Shown in pieces: positions 37,298-44,359 of a DNA stretch of 44,359 nt. The position numbers and the translations under genes are program-made. The first letter of the stretch is position 1, and each line of letters begins with the position of its first letter. The stretch is taken from positions 1 through 44,359 of the forward strand of contig CACYQO010000025.1 of the NCBI GenBank assembly GCA_902776545.1, in the 5' to 3' direction. This DNA comes from an uncultured Prevotellaceae bacterium (lineage in GTDB: Bacteria > Bacteroidota > Bacteroidia > Bacteroidales > Bacteroidaceae). The notes under the pieces are model-generated. The model saw only the letters and a program-made list of their open reading frames with translations, was not told where the DNA came from and did no database searches.

Positions 37298-38446
37298 ATG
37301 AAAGAATATCAGTATCATATCTTTGCCCCGTATAGGGTTTGTCCGTTGGGCGCTCATGTGGATCATCAGCATGGCCTGGTAACGGGTTTCGCCATCGATA
37401 AGGGCGTTGATCTTTGGTTCAACGTCAATAGTAGTAAATATGTGCATTTGGAGTCTCGGACGTTTGAAGGCGTGGTGGATTTTGACATTGACGCACCGAG
37501 CCAGGTGAAAGAAGGCCATTGGGGCGACTATGCCAGAGGCGCGAAATATGCGCTCAAGAAGCGTTTTGAACTTAAGAAGGGTATCACAGGTGTCATTCAG
37601 GGCTCACTGCCTGTAGGCGGTCTTTCGAGTAGTGCTGCCGTTCTCATCGCGTACGTCATGGCGTTTGCGAAGGCGAATGACATCACCCTCCAGCCATTCG
37701 AGGTAGTGAAGATCGCTTCAGAGGCAGAACGCGAGTACATCGGGCTGAACAATGGCCTGCTTGACCAGGCATGTATTGCCCTGGGACGGAAAGACGGACT
37801 GCTCTTCCTCGACTGTGACTCGAACGAGTGGCGCATCATCAAGCGGAATAGGGAGATGGATGATTTCGAGATCGGCATCTTTTTTTCAGGCCTGACGCGT
37901 TCGCTCGTGAACAGTGACTATAATCTGCGTGTGTACGAGTGCAAGACTGCTGCGTGGAACATGCTCGCATACACCGACCAACCGTTGAAAACATTTGACA
38001 AGACGTTCTTGAGGGACATTTCCAAGGCGACGTTTGAGAAGACGCGGATTGCCATGCCGTCGAGATTTGCACGTCGTGCAGAACATTTCTATTCGGAATA
38101 CCGTCGTGTGCGACAGGGTGTCACAGCGTGGGAAACGGGAAATCTGAAGCTCTTTGGTAAACTCTCGTTCGACTCGTGCGAGAGTTCGATCCACAACTAT
38201 GAGTGCGGCTCGCCAGAGCTCATAGCGATCTATGACATTATGAAGGAACTCCCAGGTGTCTATGGAGGAAGGTTCTCAGGTGCAGGGTTCAAAGGGGCCT
38301 GTATTGCACTCGTCGATCCCGTTTATAAGGCAGAAATCGAGAAGACGCTCACAGAGCTGTATCTTGAGCAGTTCCCAGAGTATGAGAAGACATTCCAGGT
38401 CTTTTGGGTGAGACCGGATGACGGGGCGAGGTTTGTTGTCGATTAA
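37298..38446 (+). CDS. GHMP-family sugar kinase, galacturonokinase-like
   Basis: The 382-residue product belongs to the galactokinase/GHMP kinase family (ATP loop PVGGLSSSAAVLIAYV, C-terminal RFSGAGFKGACIALVD). The substrate motif is APYRVCPLGAHVDHQHG instead of the galactokinase PGRVNLIGEHTDYN. That form, with WGDYARGAKYAL, FSGLTRSLVNSDYNLRV and SIHNYECGSPELI, is what I know from plant D-galacturonate 1-kinase (GalAK). It would make galacturonate 1-phosphate from galacturonate and ATP. The next genes, a UDP-glucuronate 4-epimerase and a nucleotidyltransferase, fit that use. Galactose as substrate is the alternative. The frame from 37229 crosses the promoter, so MKEYQYHIF is taken as start. 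Confidence 0.82.
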   Translation: MKEYQYHIFAPYRVCPLGAHVDHQHGLVTGFAIDKGVDLWFNVNSSKYVHLESRTFEGVVDFDIDAPSQVKEGHWGDYARGAKYALKKRFELKKGITGVIQGSLPVGGLSSSAAVLIAYVMAFAKANDITLQPFEVVKIASEAEREYIGLNNGLLDQACIALGRKDGLLFLDCDSNEWRIIKRNREMDDFEIGIFFSGLTRSLVNSDYNLRVYECKTAAWNMLAYTDQPLKTFDKTFLRDISKATFEKTRIAMPSRFARRAEHFYSEYRRVRQGVTAWETGNLKLFGKLSFDSCESSIHNYECGSPELIAIYDIMKELPGVYGGRFSGAGFKGACIALVDPVYKAEIEKTLTELYLEQFPEYEKTFQVFWVRPDDGARFVVD

Positions 38447-38535
38447 CATCGACAGGATTTGTATGACTTGGCCCTGTATAAAACAAGATATGCAGGGCAG
38501 CGCTTTGTAAAACAGATGAATTAATATTTTTATAG

Positions 38536-39594
38536 ATGGAAAAAATAAATTTAGAAGGAAAGGCAATTCTTGTGACAGGTTCTGCCGGTTTCATCGGCTC
38601 GAATCTGGTAAAACGCCTATTCAAAGACTTGGATAGCGCCACGATCATCGGTATTGACAACATGAACGACTACTACGATGTTCGCCTGAAAGAATACCGC
38701 TTAGACGAACTTACCGGACTGGTATCCGATGGCATCACCTACACTTTCATCAAGGGTGACATTGCCGACAAACCGACGATTGATGAGATTTTCGAACAAT
38801 ACAAGCCTGCCGTGGTGGTGAACCTCGCGGCTCAGGCAGGTGTGAGATACTCCATCACAAACCCTGACGCGTATATCCAGTCTAATCTCATCGGTTTCTA
38901 CAACATTCTCGAAGCCTGTCGTCACTGGCCGGTGGAGCATCTGGTCTATGCTTCATCATCGAGCGTGTATGGTGGCAACAAGAAGGTGCCTTTCTCGACA
39001 GACGACCGAGTGGACAACCCTGTGAGCCTCTACGCCGCAACGAAGAAATCGAACGAGCTAATGGCACACTGTTATTCAAAACTTTATGACATTCCGTCGA
39101 CGGGACTTCGTTTCTTCACGGTCTATGGTCCTGCCGGTCGTCCTGACATGGCTTACTTCGGATTTACGAATAAACTGTTGAAAGGCGACACCATCCAGAT
39201 ATTCAACTACGGCAACTGTCGGCGCGACTTCACGTATGTCGATGACATTGTGGAGGGCATCGTACGTGTGATGGCCGGAGCACCTGAACGCAAGAAAGGT
39301 GACGATGGTTTGCCTATTCCACCGTATGCTGTGTATAACATTGGCGGTGGTCAGCCTGAGAGCCTCCTGGACTTCGTGCAGATTCTGCAAGAGGAACTCA
39401 TACGGGCCAGTGTGTTGCCCCAGGACTTTGATTTCGAGGCCCACAAGCAGTTGGTTCCCATGCAACCAGGAGATGTGCCCACAACCTATGCCGATGCCAC
39501 TGCTTTGGAGCGTGATTACGGTTTCACACCAAAGATTACCCTGCGTGAGGGACTTCGGCACTTTGCGGAATGGTATAAACAGTTTTATGGCTGA
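38536..39594 (+). CDS. UDP-glucuronate 4-epimerase-like NAD-dependent epimerase
   Basis: The 352-residue SDR enzyme has the NAD loop VTGSAGFIGSNLVKRL, the catalytic region YASSSSVYGGNKKVPFS with SLYAATKKSNELMAH (YxxxK), and GLRFFTVYGPAGRPDMAYF. FTVYGPxGRPDMA and NDYYDVRLKEYRL are typical of UDP-glucuronate 4-epimerases (CapI/LspL/GAE), which interconvert UDP-GlcA and UDP-GalA. It follows the kinase by 89 bases; that gap has a small hairpin (38471-38479 with 38490-38498) and a weak -7-like TATTTTTA, so an internal promoter is possible. The nucleotidyltransferase starts 5 bases after the stop. Confidence 0.88.
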   Translation: MEKINLEGKAILVTGSAGFIGSNLVKRLFKDLDSATIIGIDNMNDYYDVRLKEYRLDELTGLVSDGITYTFIKGDIADKPTIDEIFEQYKPAVVVNLAAQAGVRYSITNPDAYIQSNLIGFYNILEACRHWPVEHLVYASSSSVYGGNKKVPFSTDDRVDNPVSLYAATKKSNELMAHCYSKLYDIPSTGLRFFTVYGPAGRPDMAYFGFTNKLLKGDTIQIFNYGNCRRDFTYVDDIVEGIVRVMAGAPERKKGDDGLPIPPYAVYNIGGGQPESLLDFVQILQEELIRASVLPQDFDFEAHKQLVPMQPGDVPTTYADATALERDYGFTPKITLREGLRHFAEWYKQFYG

Positions 39595-39599
39595 ATCCT

Positions 39600-40328
39600 A
39601 TGAAGAATATTGTTATTGCTGCCGGTTACGCCACGAGGCTCGGGGAACTCACGAAGAACTTCCCGAAGCCACTGTTGAAAATCGGTGAGAAATCTATTCT
39701 CGACCGGATGCTCGATGACATCGACACCATCCCCGAGATCGATGAACACATCATCATCACGAACCACAAATTCGCCCCAATCTTCGAAAAATGGAAGAAA
39801 GAAGAAGGACGATGGAAGAAACCCATTACCATTGTCGATGATGGGACAGAGACAAACGAGACGCGGTTAGGGGCGGTCTGCGACCTGCTGCTCGCCATCA
39901 AATCTCTTGATGATGACTTGCTTGTAGTGGCGGCGGACAACCTGTTGTTTTTCTCATTTCAGGAGTTTGTGGACTTCGCGAAGGAGAAGAGCACAAGTTG
40001 TATCATGTGCCACGAGCAGCCGAGCATCGAGAAACTCCAGCGCACTGGTGTTGTTGAACTTGATGAGAATTGGCATGTTTTAGGCATGGAAGAGAAACCT
40101 CAGGTGCCGAAAAGTCACTGGGCAGTACCCCCGTTCTACATCTATTTAAAGAAGGATCTCGATTTGGTGCGTCATTCTGTCGAAAATGGCTGTGGTAAGG
40201 ATGCTCCTGGCAATTTGGCGCATTACATGGTGGAACATACCACGATGCATGCCTGGCCGATGTCTGCCGGTCGTTTCGACATCGGTTCCATCGACACCTA
40301 TTACGAAGCTGTGAAACGATTCGGTTAG
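39600..40328 (+). CDS. Sugar-phosphate nucleotidyltransferase (RmlA/GlmU-like domain)
   Basis: The 242-residue product has the nucleotidyltransferase start VIAAGYATRLGELTKNFPKP (a variant of GxGTRL...PKP), ETRLGAVCDLLLAI, VVAADNLLFF (metal-binding Asp) and GRFDIGSIDTYYEA. It joins a sugar 1-phosphate to a nucleotide. In this operon the likely product is UDP- (or dTDP-) galacturonate from the kinase product, which the epimerase can turn into UDP-glucuronate. The exact sugar and base cannot be read from sequence. A 7-bp repeat run (39788-39822) encodes EKWKKEEGRWKKP in a surface loop. Confidence 0.82.
   Translation: MKNIVIAAGYATRLGELTKNFPKPLLKIGEKSILDRMLDDIDTIPEIDEHIIITNHKFAPIFEKWKKEEGRWKKPITIVDDGTETNETRLGAVCDLLLAIKSLDDDLLVVAADNLLFFSFQEFVDFAKEKSTSCIMCHEQPSIEKLQRTGVVELDENWHVLGMEEKPQVPKSHWAVPPFYIYLKKDLDLVRHSVENGCGKDAPGNLAHYMVEHTTMHAWPMSAGRFDIGSIDTYYEAVKRFG
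39788..39822 (+). repeat. 7-bp tandem repeat inside the nucleotidyltransferase gene
   Basis: AAAATGG/AAGAAAG/AAGAAGG/ACGATGG/AAGAAAC, five degenerate 7-bp units in frame. Confidence 0.6.
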
Positions 40329-40341
40329 GATGTAATCAAAG

Positions 40342-40908
40342 ATGAAAAAGATTGTAGTGACAACCTTGATTCTGGTGATCTCAATTGGAATGAGGGCGCA
40401 ACAGCGATACTCCGACGGACTGGATGATGTGATGCAGTATGTGCCCTATGCTTCGGTGTTTGCGTTGAAGGCTTGTGGGGTGGAGAGTCGAGATGATTGG
40501 AAGAAACTGGCAATCACGACGGCTGTTTCTTGGGCAGTAACAGTTGGTACGGGGTGGATCCTGAAACAGTCGATTAAGGAATGGAGACCTGATGATAGTG
40601 ACCAAAAGTCTTTTCCGTCTGGTCATTCGATGATTGCCTTTGCTGGTGCAACGGCATTGCATAAGGAGTTTGGGAAGGTGTCGCCTTGGATCTCCGTGGT
40701 AGGGTATGGCGTGGCGACGTTTGTGGCAGTGGACCGGGTTGCCAAAGACCGTCATCATTGGTATGATGCCGTAGCAGGCGCTGCACTTGGATTTGGCCTC
40801 ACAGAACTTACGTGGTGGCTTTCAGACAAAGTGATCCCCCGGCAAAAGAATAAAATCGCCTTCGGCACTTCTGGTACGACCCTTGATGTTGTCGTGGCCC
40901 TATATTAA
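40342..40908 (+). CDS. PAP2 family phosphatase
   Basis: The 188-residue product has a signal peptide or first helix (VTTLILVISIGMRAQ) and the PAP2 triad motifs KQSIKEWRP, PSGH and RVAKDRHHWYDAVAG with the catalytic histidines. PAP2 enzymes remove phosphate from lipid phosphates such as undecaprenyl pyrophosphate, or from lipid A. It follows the nucleotidyltransferase by 13 bases, so it is probably the last gene of the sugar operon. Only 9 bases separate its stop from the rimM stop on the other strand. Confidence 0.87.
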   Translation: MKKIVVTTLILVISIGMRAQQRYSDGLDDVMQYVPYASVFALKACGVESRDDWKKLAITTAVSWAVTVGTGWILKQSIKEWRPDDSDQKSFPSGHSMIAFAGATALHKEFGKVSPWISVVGYGVATFVAVDRVAKDRHHWYDAVAGAALGFGLTELTWWLSDKVIPRQKNKIAFGTSGTTLDVVVALY

Positions 40909-40917
40909 TAATGTTCT

Positions 40918-41427
40918 TTAGAGGTCGAGGAGACCTGCGGGCAGGTGCATGGTGATGGTACGTGCCTGTTGGTCTATCTGTGTGATGAGGTCTTCTGAGG
41001 CGGGGATGAGATGACCGTCTTCGAGACAGAAGAGGATGTTGAGGGTGGAGTCATCGATGGAGGCGATACGGCCAATGGATTTGTTGGTGCTGGCATCGAT
41101 GATGTTGAAACCCACGATGGCTGACCACGAGATACTGTCATCATCACTGGCAACGAGGTTGCGTGGGAAATAGACATCACAGCCTGTCAGTTCCCGGGCA
41201 CGTTCCTGACTGTCGATACCCTCAAATTTCATCAAGGCTGTCGTGTCACTGCGGAAACGGTATTCCTCGATAAAGAAAGGTACGAGGATACCATCGATGT
41301 CGAGGATGAGGTAGTCGGCATCGACACGGTCGAACACATCATCGTCAAAAAGGAAAGAAATCTCTCCCCTGACACCATGGCTCTTGCCGAGTCGACCTAT
41401 CTTATATACTTCTTCCTGCTTGATCAC
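40918..41427 (-). CDS. rimM: Ribosome maturation factor RimM
   Basis: The 169-residue product starts VYKIGRLGKSHGVRGEISFL, the conserved RimM barrel, and continues to a PRC-barrel domain (VGFNIIDASTNKSIGRIASI). RimM binds S19 and helps mature the 30S head. The start overlaps the murA stop by four bases. It is the last gene of a tsaB/DUF4290/murA/rimM run typical of Bacteroidetes. Confidence 0.95.
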   Translation of the reverse strand: MIKQEEVYKIGRLGKSHGVRGEISFLFDDDVFDRVDADYLILDIDGILVPFFIEEYRFRSDTTALMKFEGIDSQERARELTGCDVYFPRNLVASDDDSISWSAIVGFNIIDASTNKSIGRIASIDDSTLNILFCLEDGHLIPASEDLITQIDQQARTITMHLPAGLLDL

Positions 41428-42752
41428 TTGTCACTTCTCGTAATCTTTGCGCCCAAGGCATTGAGACGTCCCTCGATATCCTCGTAACCACGGTCTATCT
41501 GTTCGATGTTATCGATGCGACTGGTGCCACTGGCACTCATGGCGGCAATGAGCAGGGCGATACCTGCACGGATATCAGGACTGGTCATACGGCCACCACG
41601 CAGACATATCTTCCTGTCGTGGCCTACCACGACGGCCCTATGAGGATCACAAAGGATGATTTGGGCACCCATGTCGATGAGCTTGTCGACGAAGAACAGG
41701 CGGCTCTCAAACATCTTCTGATGGAAAAGGACCGAGCCGCGGGCCTGTGTCGCCACGACGATGAGTACTGAGAGCAGGTCGGGGGTCAGGCCAGGCCAGG
41801 GGGCATCTGCCAGTGTCATGATCGTCCCGTCAATGAACGACTGGATCTCGTAATGACGCTGACGGGGGATATAGAGGTCGTCGCCCTCCACTTTGACCTT
41901 CACGCCCAGACGGCGGAAAGCATCAGGGATGATGCCGAGGTTCTCCACAGAGGCATTCTGGATGCGGATGCCATCGCCACACATCGCCGCCATGCCGATG
42001 AAAGAACCTACCTCAATCATGTCGGGCAGGATTATATGCTCGGCTCCGTGAAGGGTGCTCACACCTTCGATGGTCAAGAGGTTGGAGGCAATGCCACTGA
42101 TCTTTGCACCCATCTGGTTGAGCAACAGACAGAGCTGTTGGAGATAGGGTTCACAGGCGGCATTGTAGATGGTGGTTGTGCCCTTGGCGAAGACGGCGGC
42201 CATCACGATATTGGCAGTACCTGTCACCGAGGCTTCGTCGAGCAGCATATAAGTGCCTCTCAAACGCGTTGCAGAGATCTCATAGACATCGCGCCCAGGC
42301 ACGTGGTTGAACTTCGCGCCAAGTTTCTGGAATCCGAGAAAATGGGTGTCGAGGCGTCTCCGCCCAATCTTGTCACCACCGGGTTTCGTGATGATGGCCT
42401 TGCCCATACGGGCCAGTAACGGACCAATCATCATCACACTTCCTCTGAGTTCTGTACACTTCTGAACGAATTCATCGCTCTCTAAGTATTCAAGGTTGAG
42501 GTTTTCGGCTTGGAATGTATAGGTATTCTCACTCCTCACTCCACACTCCTCGCTCCTCGAGACCTTCACGCCGATGTCACGCAACAACTGGATGAGGTTG
42601 TTCGCATCACGGATGTCGGGGATGTTGTGAATGGTCACCGTCTCACTGGTTAGCAGGGTGGCACAAATCACCTGCAGGGCCTCGTTCTTGGCGCCCTGTG
42701 GACGAATCGTGCCGCGCAGAGGATGACCTCCCTCGATGATGAATGATCCCAT
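41424..42752 (-). CDS. murA: UDP-N-acetylglucosamine 1-carboxyvinyltransferase MurA
   Basis: The 442-residue EPSP-synthase-fold enzyme starts FIIEGGHPLRGTIRPQGAKN (conserved KN) and has RGSVMMIGPLLARMGK, PGGDKIGRRRLDTH, and RGGRMTSPDIRAGIAL at the C-terminal side. It transfers enolpyruvate from PEP to UDP-GlcNAc, the first peptidoglycan step. In the active-site loop YNAACEPYL the fosfomycin-target cysteine appears to be present. A 7-bp repeat (42528-42562) adds a segment around RSEECGVRSENTY at about residues 63-76. DUF4290 lies 12 bases upstream. Confidence 0.96.
   Translation of the reverse strand: MGSFIIEGGHPLRGTIRPQGAKNEALQVICATLLTSETVTIHNIPDIRDANNLIQLLRDIGVKVSRSEECGVRSENTYTFQAENLNLEYLESDEFVQKCTELRGSVMMIGPLLARMGKAIITKPGGDKIGRRRLDTHFLGFQKLGAKFNHVPGRDVYEISATRLRGTYMLLDEASVTGTANIVMAAVFAKGTTTIYNAACEPYLQQLCLLLNQMGAKISGIASNLLTIEGVSTLHGAEHIILPDMIEVGSFIGMAAMCGDGIRIQNASVENLGIIPDAFRRLGVKVKVEGDDLYIPRQRHYEIQSFIDGTIMTLADAPWPGLTPDLLSVLIVVATQARGSVLFHQKMFESRLFFVDKLIDMGAQIILCDPHRAVVVGHDRKICLRGGRMTSPDIRAGIALLIAAMSASGTSRIDNIEQIDRGYEDIEGRLNALGAKITRSDK
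42528..42562 (-). repeat. 7-bp tandem repeat inside murA
   Basis: Plus strand CTCACTC/CTCACTC/CACACTC/CTCGCTC/CTCGAGA, five 7-bp units in frame. Confidence 0.85.
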
Positions 42753-42764
42753 ATGCGTCAGGGA

Positions 42765-43361
42765 TTATTTCTTTTTTTTCTTCGCTTTCGGTTCCTCAAT
42801 GGCAGTGACTTTATCCAACTTAGTTGTCGACAGGTCGAGTTGGATGATGCCATCGGTGAAACGTGCCAGATCATCGACCACTTTCTCGTCACTCATGGAG
42901 CCATGCCCCCAGGTCATCAGGTCGCGCTTCATCTGGTTGGCCGTGTAAAAGGCCAGAGCATCGCGCTCCTCACCTTCAGGCATCGTTTTCAGCTTCTCAA
43001 ACAGTTGTTCGAGCAATTTGCCATAGTGACGCAGACGCATGCCCTCCTGAGGAAGGGGGATGGCCTTGGGCTTTTCCTGAAGTTTTTCGGCGGCTGTCAC
43101 GTCGAAGGGCCAATCGATATCCAACTGCTTGTGGCTCATCAGATAGAGATGATCCCATAGCGTCTGCTCGAAGTCGGCATTGTCGTGGAGCTCAGGTACC
43201 TTCGTTTCCATCATACGGACAATCTCCTGGGCGCAGTTCTGACGTTCGGACTTGTCTGTCAGACTGACAGCGTAATCCACCATCTTCTGAATCTCCCGAC
43301 CATATTCTGGCATCAGGAGCTTGTCACGATAGGTGTTGTAATCCAATCCTTTGATATTCAT
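42765..43361 (-). CDS. DUF4290 family protein
   Basis: The 198-residue product starts MNIKGLDYNTYRDKLLMPEY, matching DUF4290 as I know it, with VDYAVSLTDKSERQNCAQEI and LWDHLYLMSHKQLDIDWPF. It is a helical, soluble protein with a lysine tail (EPKAKKKKK). No function is established. Its steady place before murA and rimM in Bacteroidetes hints at a role in envelope or ribosome biogenesis, an inference from position only. Confidence 0.88.
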   Translation of the reverse strand: MNIKGLDYNTYRDKLLMPEYGREIQKMVDYAVSLTDKSERQNCAQEIVRMMETKVPELHDNADFEQTLWDHLYLMSHKQLDIDWPFDVTAAEKLQEKPKAIPLPQEGMRLRHYGKLLEQLFEKLKTMPEGEERDALAFYTANQMKRDLMTWGHGSMSDEKVVDDLARFTDGIIQLDLSTTKLDKVTAIEEPKAKKKKK

Positions 43362-43371
43362 ATCTTTATTT

Positions 43372-43436
43372 TTTTTACTTTTTTTACCTTTTCACCTTTT
43401 TACCTTTTCACTTTTTCACCTTTTCACTTTTTCACC
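43372..43436 (-). repeat. 8-bp tandem repeat between tsaB and DUF4290
   Basis: Seven uninterrupted 8-bp units from 43381 (TTTTTACC/TTTTCACC/TTTTTACC/TTTTCACT/TTTTCACC/TTTTCACT/TTTTCACC), with a degenerate unit just before, fill the whole gap between the two genes. Confidence 0.9.
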
Positions 43437-43437
43437 T

Positions 43438-44127
43438 TTATATCAGTTTCTTAGGCATTTTCGCCACAAAGTCCTTCAGATAGAAGGGCGTAAAGTAGGC
43501 CACATCTTCGAATTGTTCATTGAGTAGTCTGCGCTCTGCCAGAGGCTGCATCCACTTCGCCTGAGGCTGTATGCCTTCTATCTGACGGGCGTTTGGGTGG
43601 TTGATGACGTCCATGCATTTCTTGGCACCATTGCCGAAGAAGTACACGGGGTGGGCGTCCAGATATTCCTTGTATGTCTCGGTCGTCACAATGTCGGCAC
43701 TGACCTCTCTCACGGGTTTTAGGGCACGGGTGTAGATACCGGCATAGACCTCCATCCGTCGGGCATCAAGCATCGGGCAGAGTAGGGCGTCGTCCTCTAC
43801 CATCTCTCGTAACAGAACTGGTACACAGAGAAGTTCGAGGGTTGGCACGGCAATCAGTTTCAGGTTACGACCATAGCAGATACCTTTCGCCATTGAGACG
43901 CCAATGCGGAGTCCTGTATAAGAGCCTGGGCCACAACTAACAGCCACAGCATCAAAGGGGATGGCGTGGTTGTCGGTAAACGAGAGGGCCTCGTCTACCA
44001 TCGTACCCAGTTGCTCTGCGTGGTTGGGGCCAGAGTGGTCTTCCTGTTGGAAGATGACTTGAGAGTCCTCTGACACAGCTACGGAACAGACGTCTGTACT
44101 TGTCTCTATGTGTAATATCGTCGACAT
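43438..44127 (-). CDS. tsaB: tRNA threonylcarbamoyladenosine biosynthesis protein TsaB
   Basis: The 229-residue ASKHA-fold protein begins STILHIETSTDVCSVAVS and has HAEQLGTMVDEAL, VSCGPGSYTGLRIGVSMAKG and VPTLELLC, all typical of TsaB. It works with TsaD and TsaE to form t6A37 in tRNAs reading ANN codons. The C-terminal part (LAERRLLNEQFEDVAYFTPF) is also family-like. It has a clear promoter; the DUF4290 gene follows after a repeat-filled gap of 76 bases. Confidence 0.94.
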   Translation of the reverse strand: MSTILHIETSTDVCSVAVSEDSQVIFQQEDHSGPNHAEQLGTMVDEALSFTDNHAIPFDAVAVSCGPGSYTGLRIGVSMAKGICYGRNLKLIAVPTLELLCVPVLLREMVEDDALLCPMLDARRMEVYAGIYTRALKPVREVSADIVTTETYKEYLDAHPVYFFGNGAKKCMDVINHPNARQIEGIQPQAKWMQPLAERRLLNEQFEDVAYFTPFYLKDFVAKMPKKLI

Positions 44128-44158
44128 GATGATGTTCAGTCATTTGTTATATTGGGCG

Positions 44159-44166
44159 CAAAGGTA
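44159..44166 (-). promoter_or_regulatory. -7 box for tsaB
   Basis: TACCTTTG on the minus strand, 31 bases before the tsaB ATG at 44127. Confidence 0.6.
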
Positions 44167-44359
44167 CGGCTTTTTTTTTAATCCGCCAAATCTCCAGGCA
44201 AATAATTCCCTTATTCTCCCCAATCACCCTGACCGGCCTGATCATCCTGAATCCCTCTTTCTTTATATATATTAATAAGGTGTAGGCCTTTTTGTGTCTT
44301 GATATTTGTCAAGAGTGGCTAAAATTTTGCATAAAAGATGAAAATTTTCTCTTAAAAGT
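44167..44359. other. Non-coding right edge
   Basis: A/T-rich sequence with no gene seen. A short inverted repeat CTTGA-TATTTG-TCAAG lies near 44297-44312, and AAAATTTTGC near 44320-44331 only loosely resembles a -7 box for a gene beyond the edge. Confidence 0.5.

Noticed and set aside
37298-38446. Assignment as ordinary galactokinase (galK)
   Set aside because: The substrate-binding signature PGRVNLIGEHTDY is replaced by APYRVCPLGAHVDHQ, and the neighbours act on uronic-acid nucleotide sugars; galactose use remains possible.

Overview
The window looks like a chromosomal piece of a Bacteroidales bacterium, most likely Prevotella or a close relative. The evidence is the Bacteroidetes-type promoters (a -7 box TAnnTTTG, usually TACCTTTG, just upstream of many starts), proteins known only from this phylum (DUF4294, DUF4290, DUF4292), a BspA-like leucine-rich-repeat surface protein with a type IX-like C-terminal tail, and Bacteroidetes-style gene sets. 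No tRNA, rRNA, CRISPR array, transposase or phage gene was seen.

Layout. (1) 2-2248: 3' part of a large secreted LRR/Ig-repeat protein, followed by a 650-base non-coding stretch with helically phased 11-bp and 22-bp repeats. (2) 2900-5722: DUF4294 protein and a helix-hairpin-helix/outer-membrane barrel protein. (3) 5.7-14.7 kb: a surface glycan or lipooligosaccharide block: two GT4, two GT2, GtrA, a WecE-type aminotransferase, LicD, an LpxL-type acyltransferase, a GT11 fucosyltransferase and a GT25 transferase. (4) 14.7-21.9 kb, minus strand: a tight unit miaB, MsbA-like ABC exporter, two LTA-synthase-like enzymes, GT25. (5) 22.0-26.2 kb: small unknown protein, WecA-like transferase, dxr, rseP. 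(6) 26.2-29.8 kb: comEC-like gene divergent from terC and argE. (7) 29.8-34.6 kb, minus: dut, TPR protein, DUF4292 lipoprotein, EnvC-like protein. (8) 34.7-37.2 kb: dgt, sod, and a 640-base non-coding stretch with two probable small RNAs. (9) 37.3-40.9 kb: a sugar-activation operon whose kinase resembles plant galacturonokinase, with a UDP-glucuronate 4-epimerase, a sugar-phosphate nucleotidyltransferase and a PAP2 phosphatase. (10) 40.9-44.1 kb, minus: tsaB, DUF4290, murA, rimM.

Two things stand out. First, the window is peppered with short tandem repeats of period 7, 8, 9, 10 or 11 bp. They lie between genes and, strikingly, in frame inside conserved genes (miaB, the ABC exporter, both LTA-synthase-like genes, rseP, comEC, terC, murA, a GT4, a nucleotidyltransferase), where they encode extra loops such as RRQESGDRSL or NGQWTMDNGQ. 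They resemble the short tandemly repeated repetitive (STRR) sequences of cyanobacteria and Rickettsia palindromic elements in behaviour, but not in sequence. Second, the kinase/epimerase/nucleotidyltransferase operon reads as a bacterial galacturonate salvage route to UDP-galacturonate/UDP-glucuronate. Both are inferences from sequence alone.
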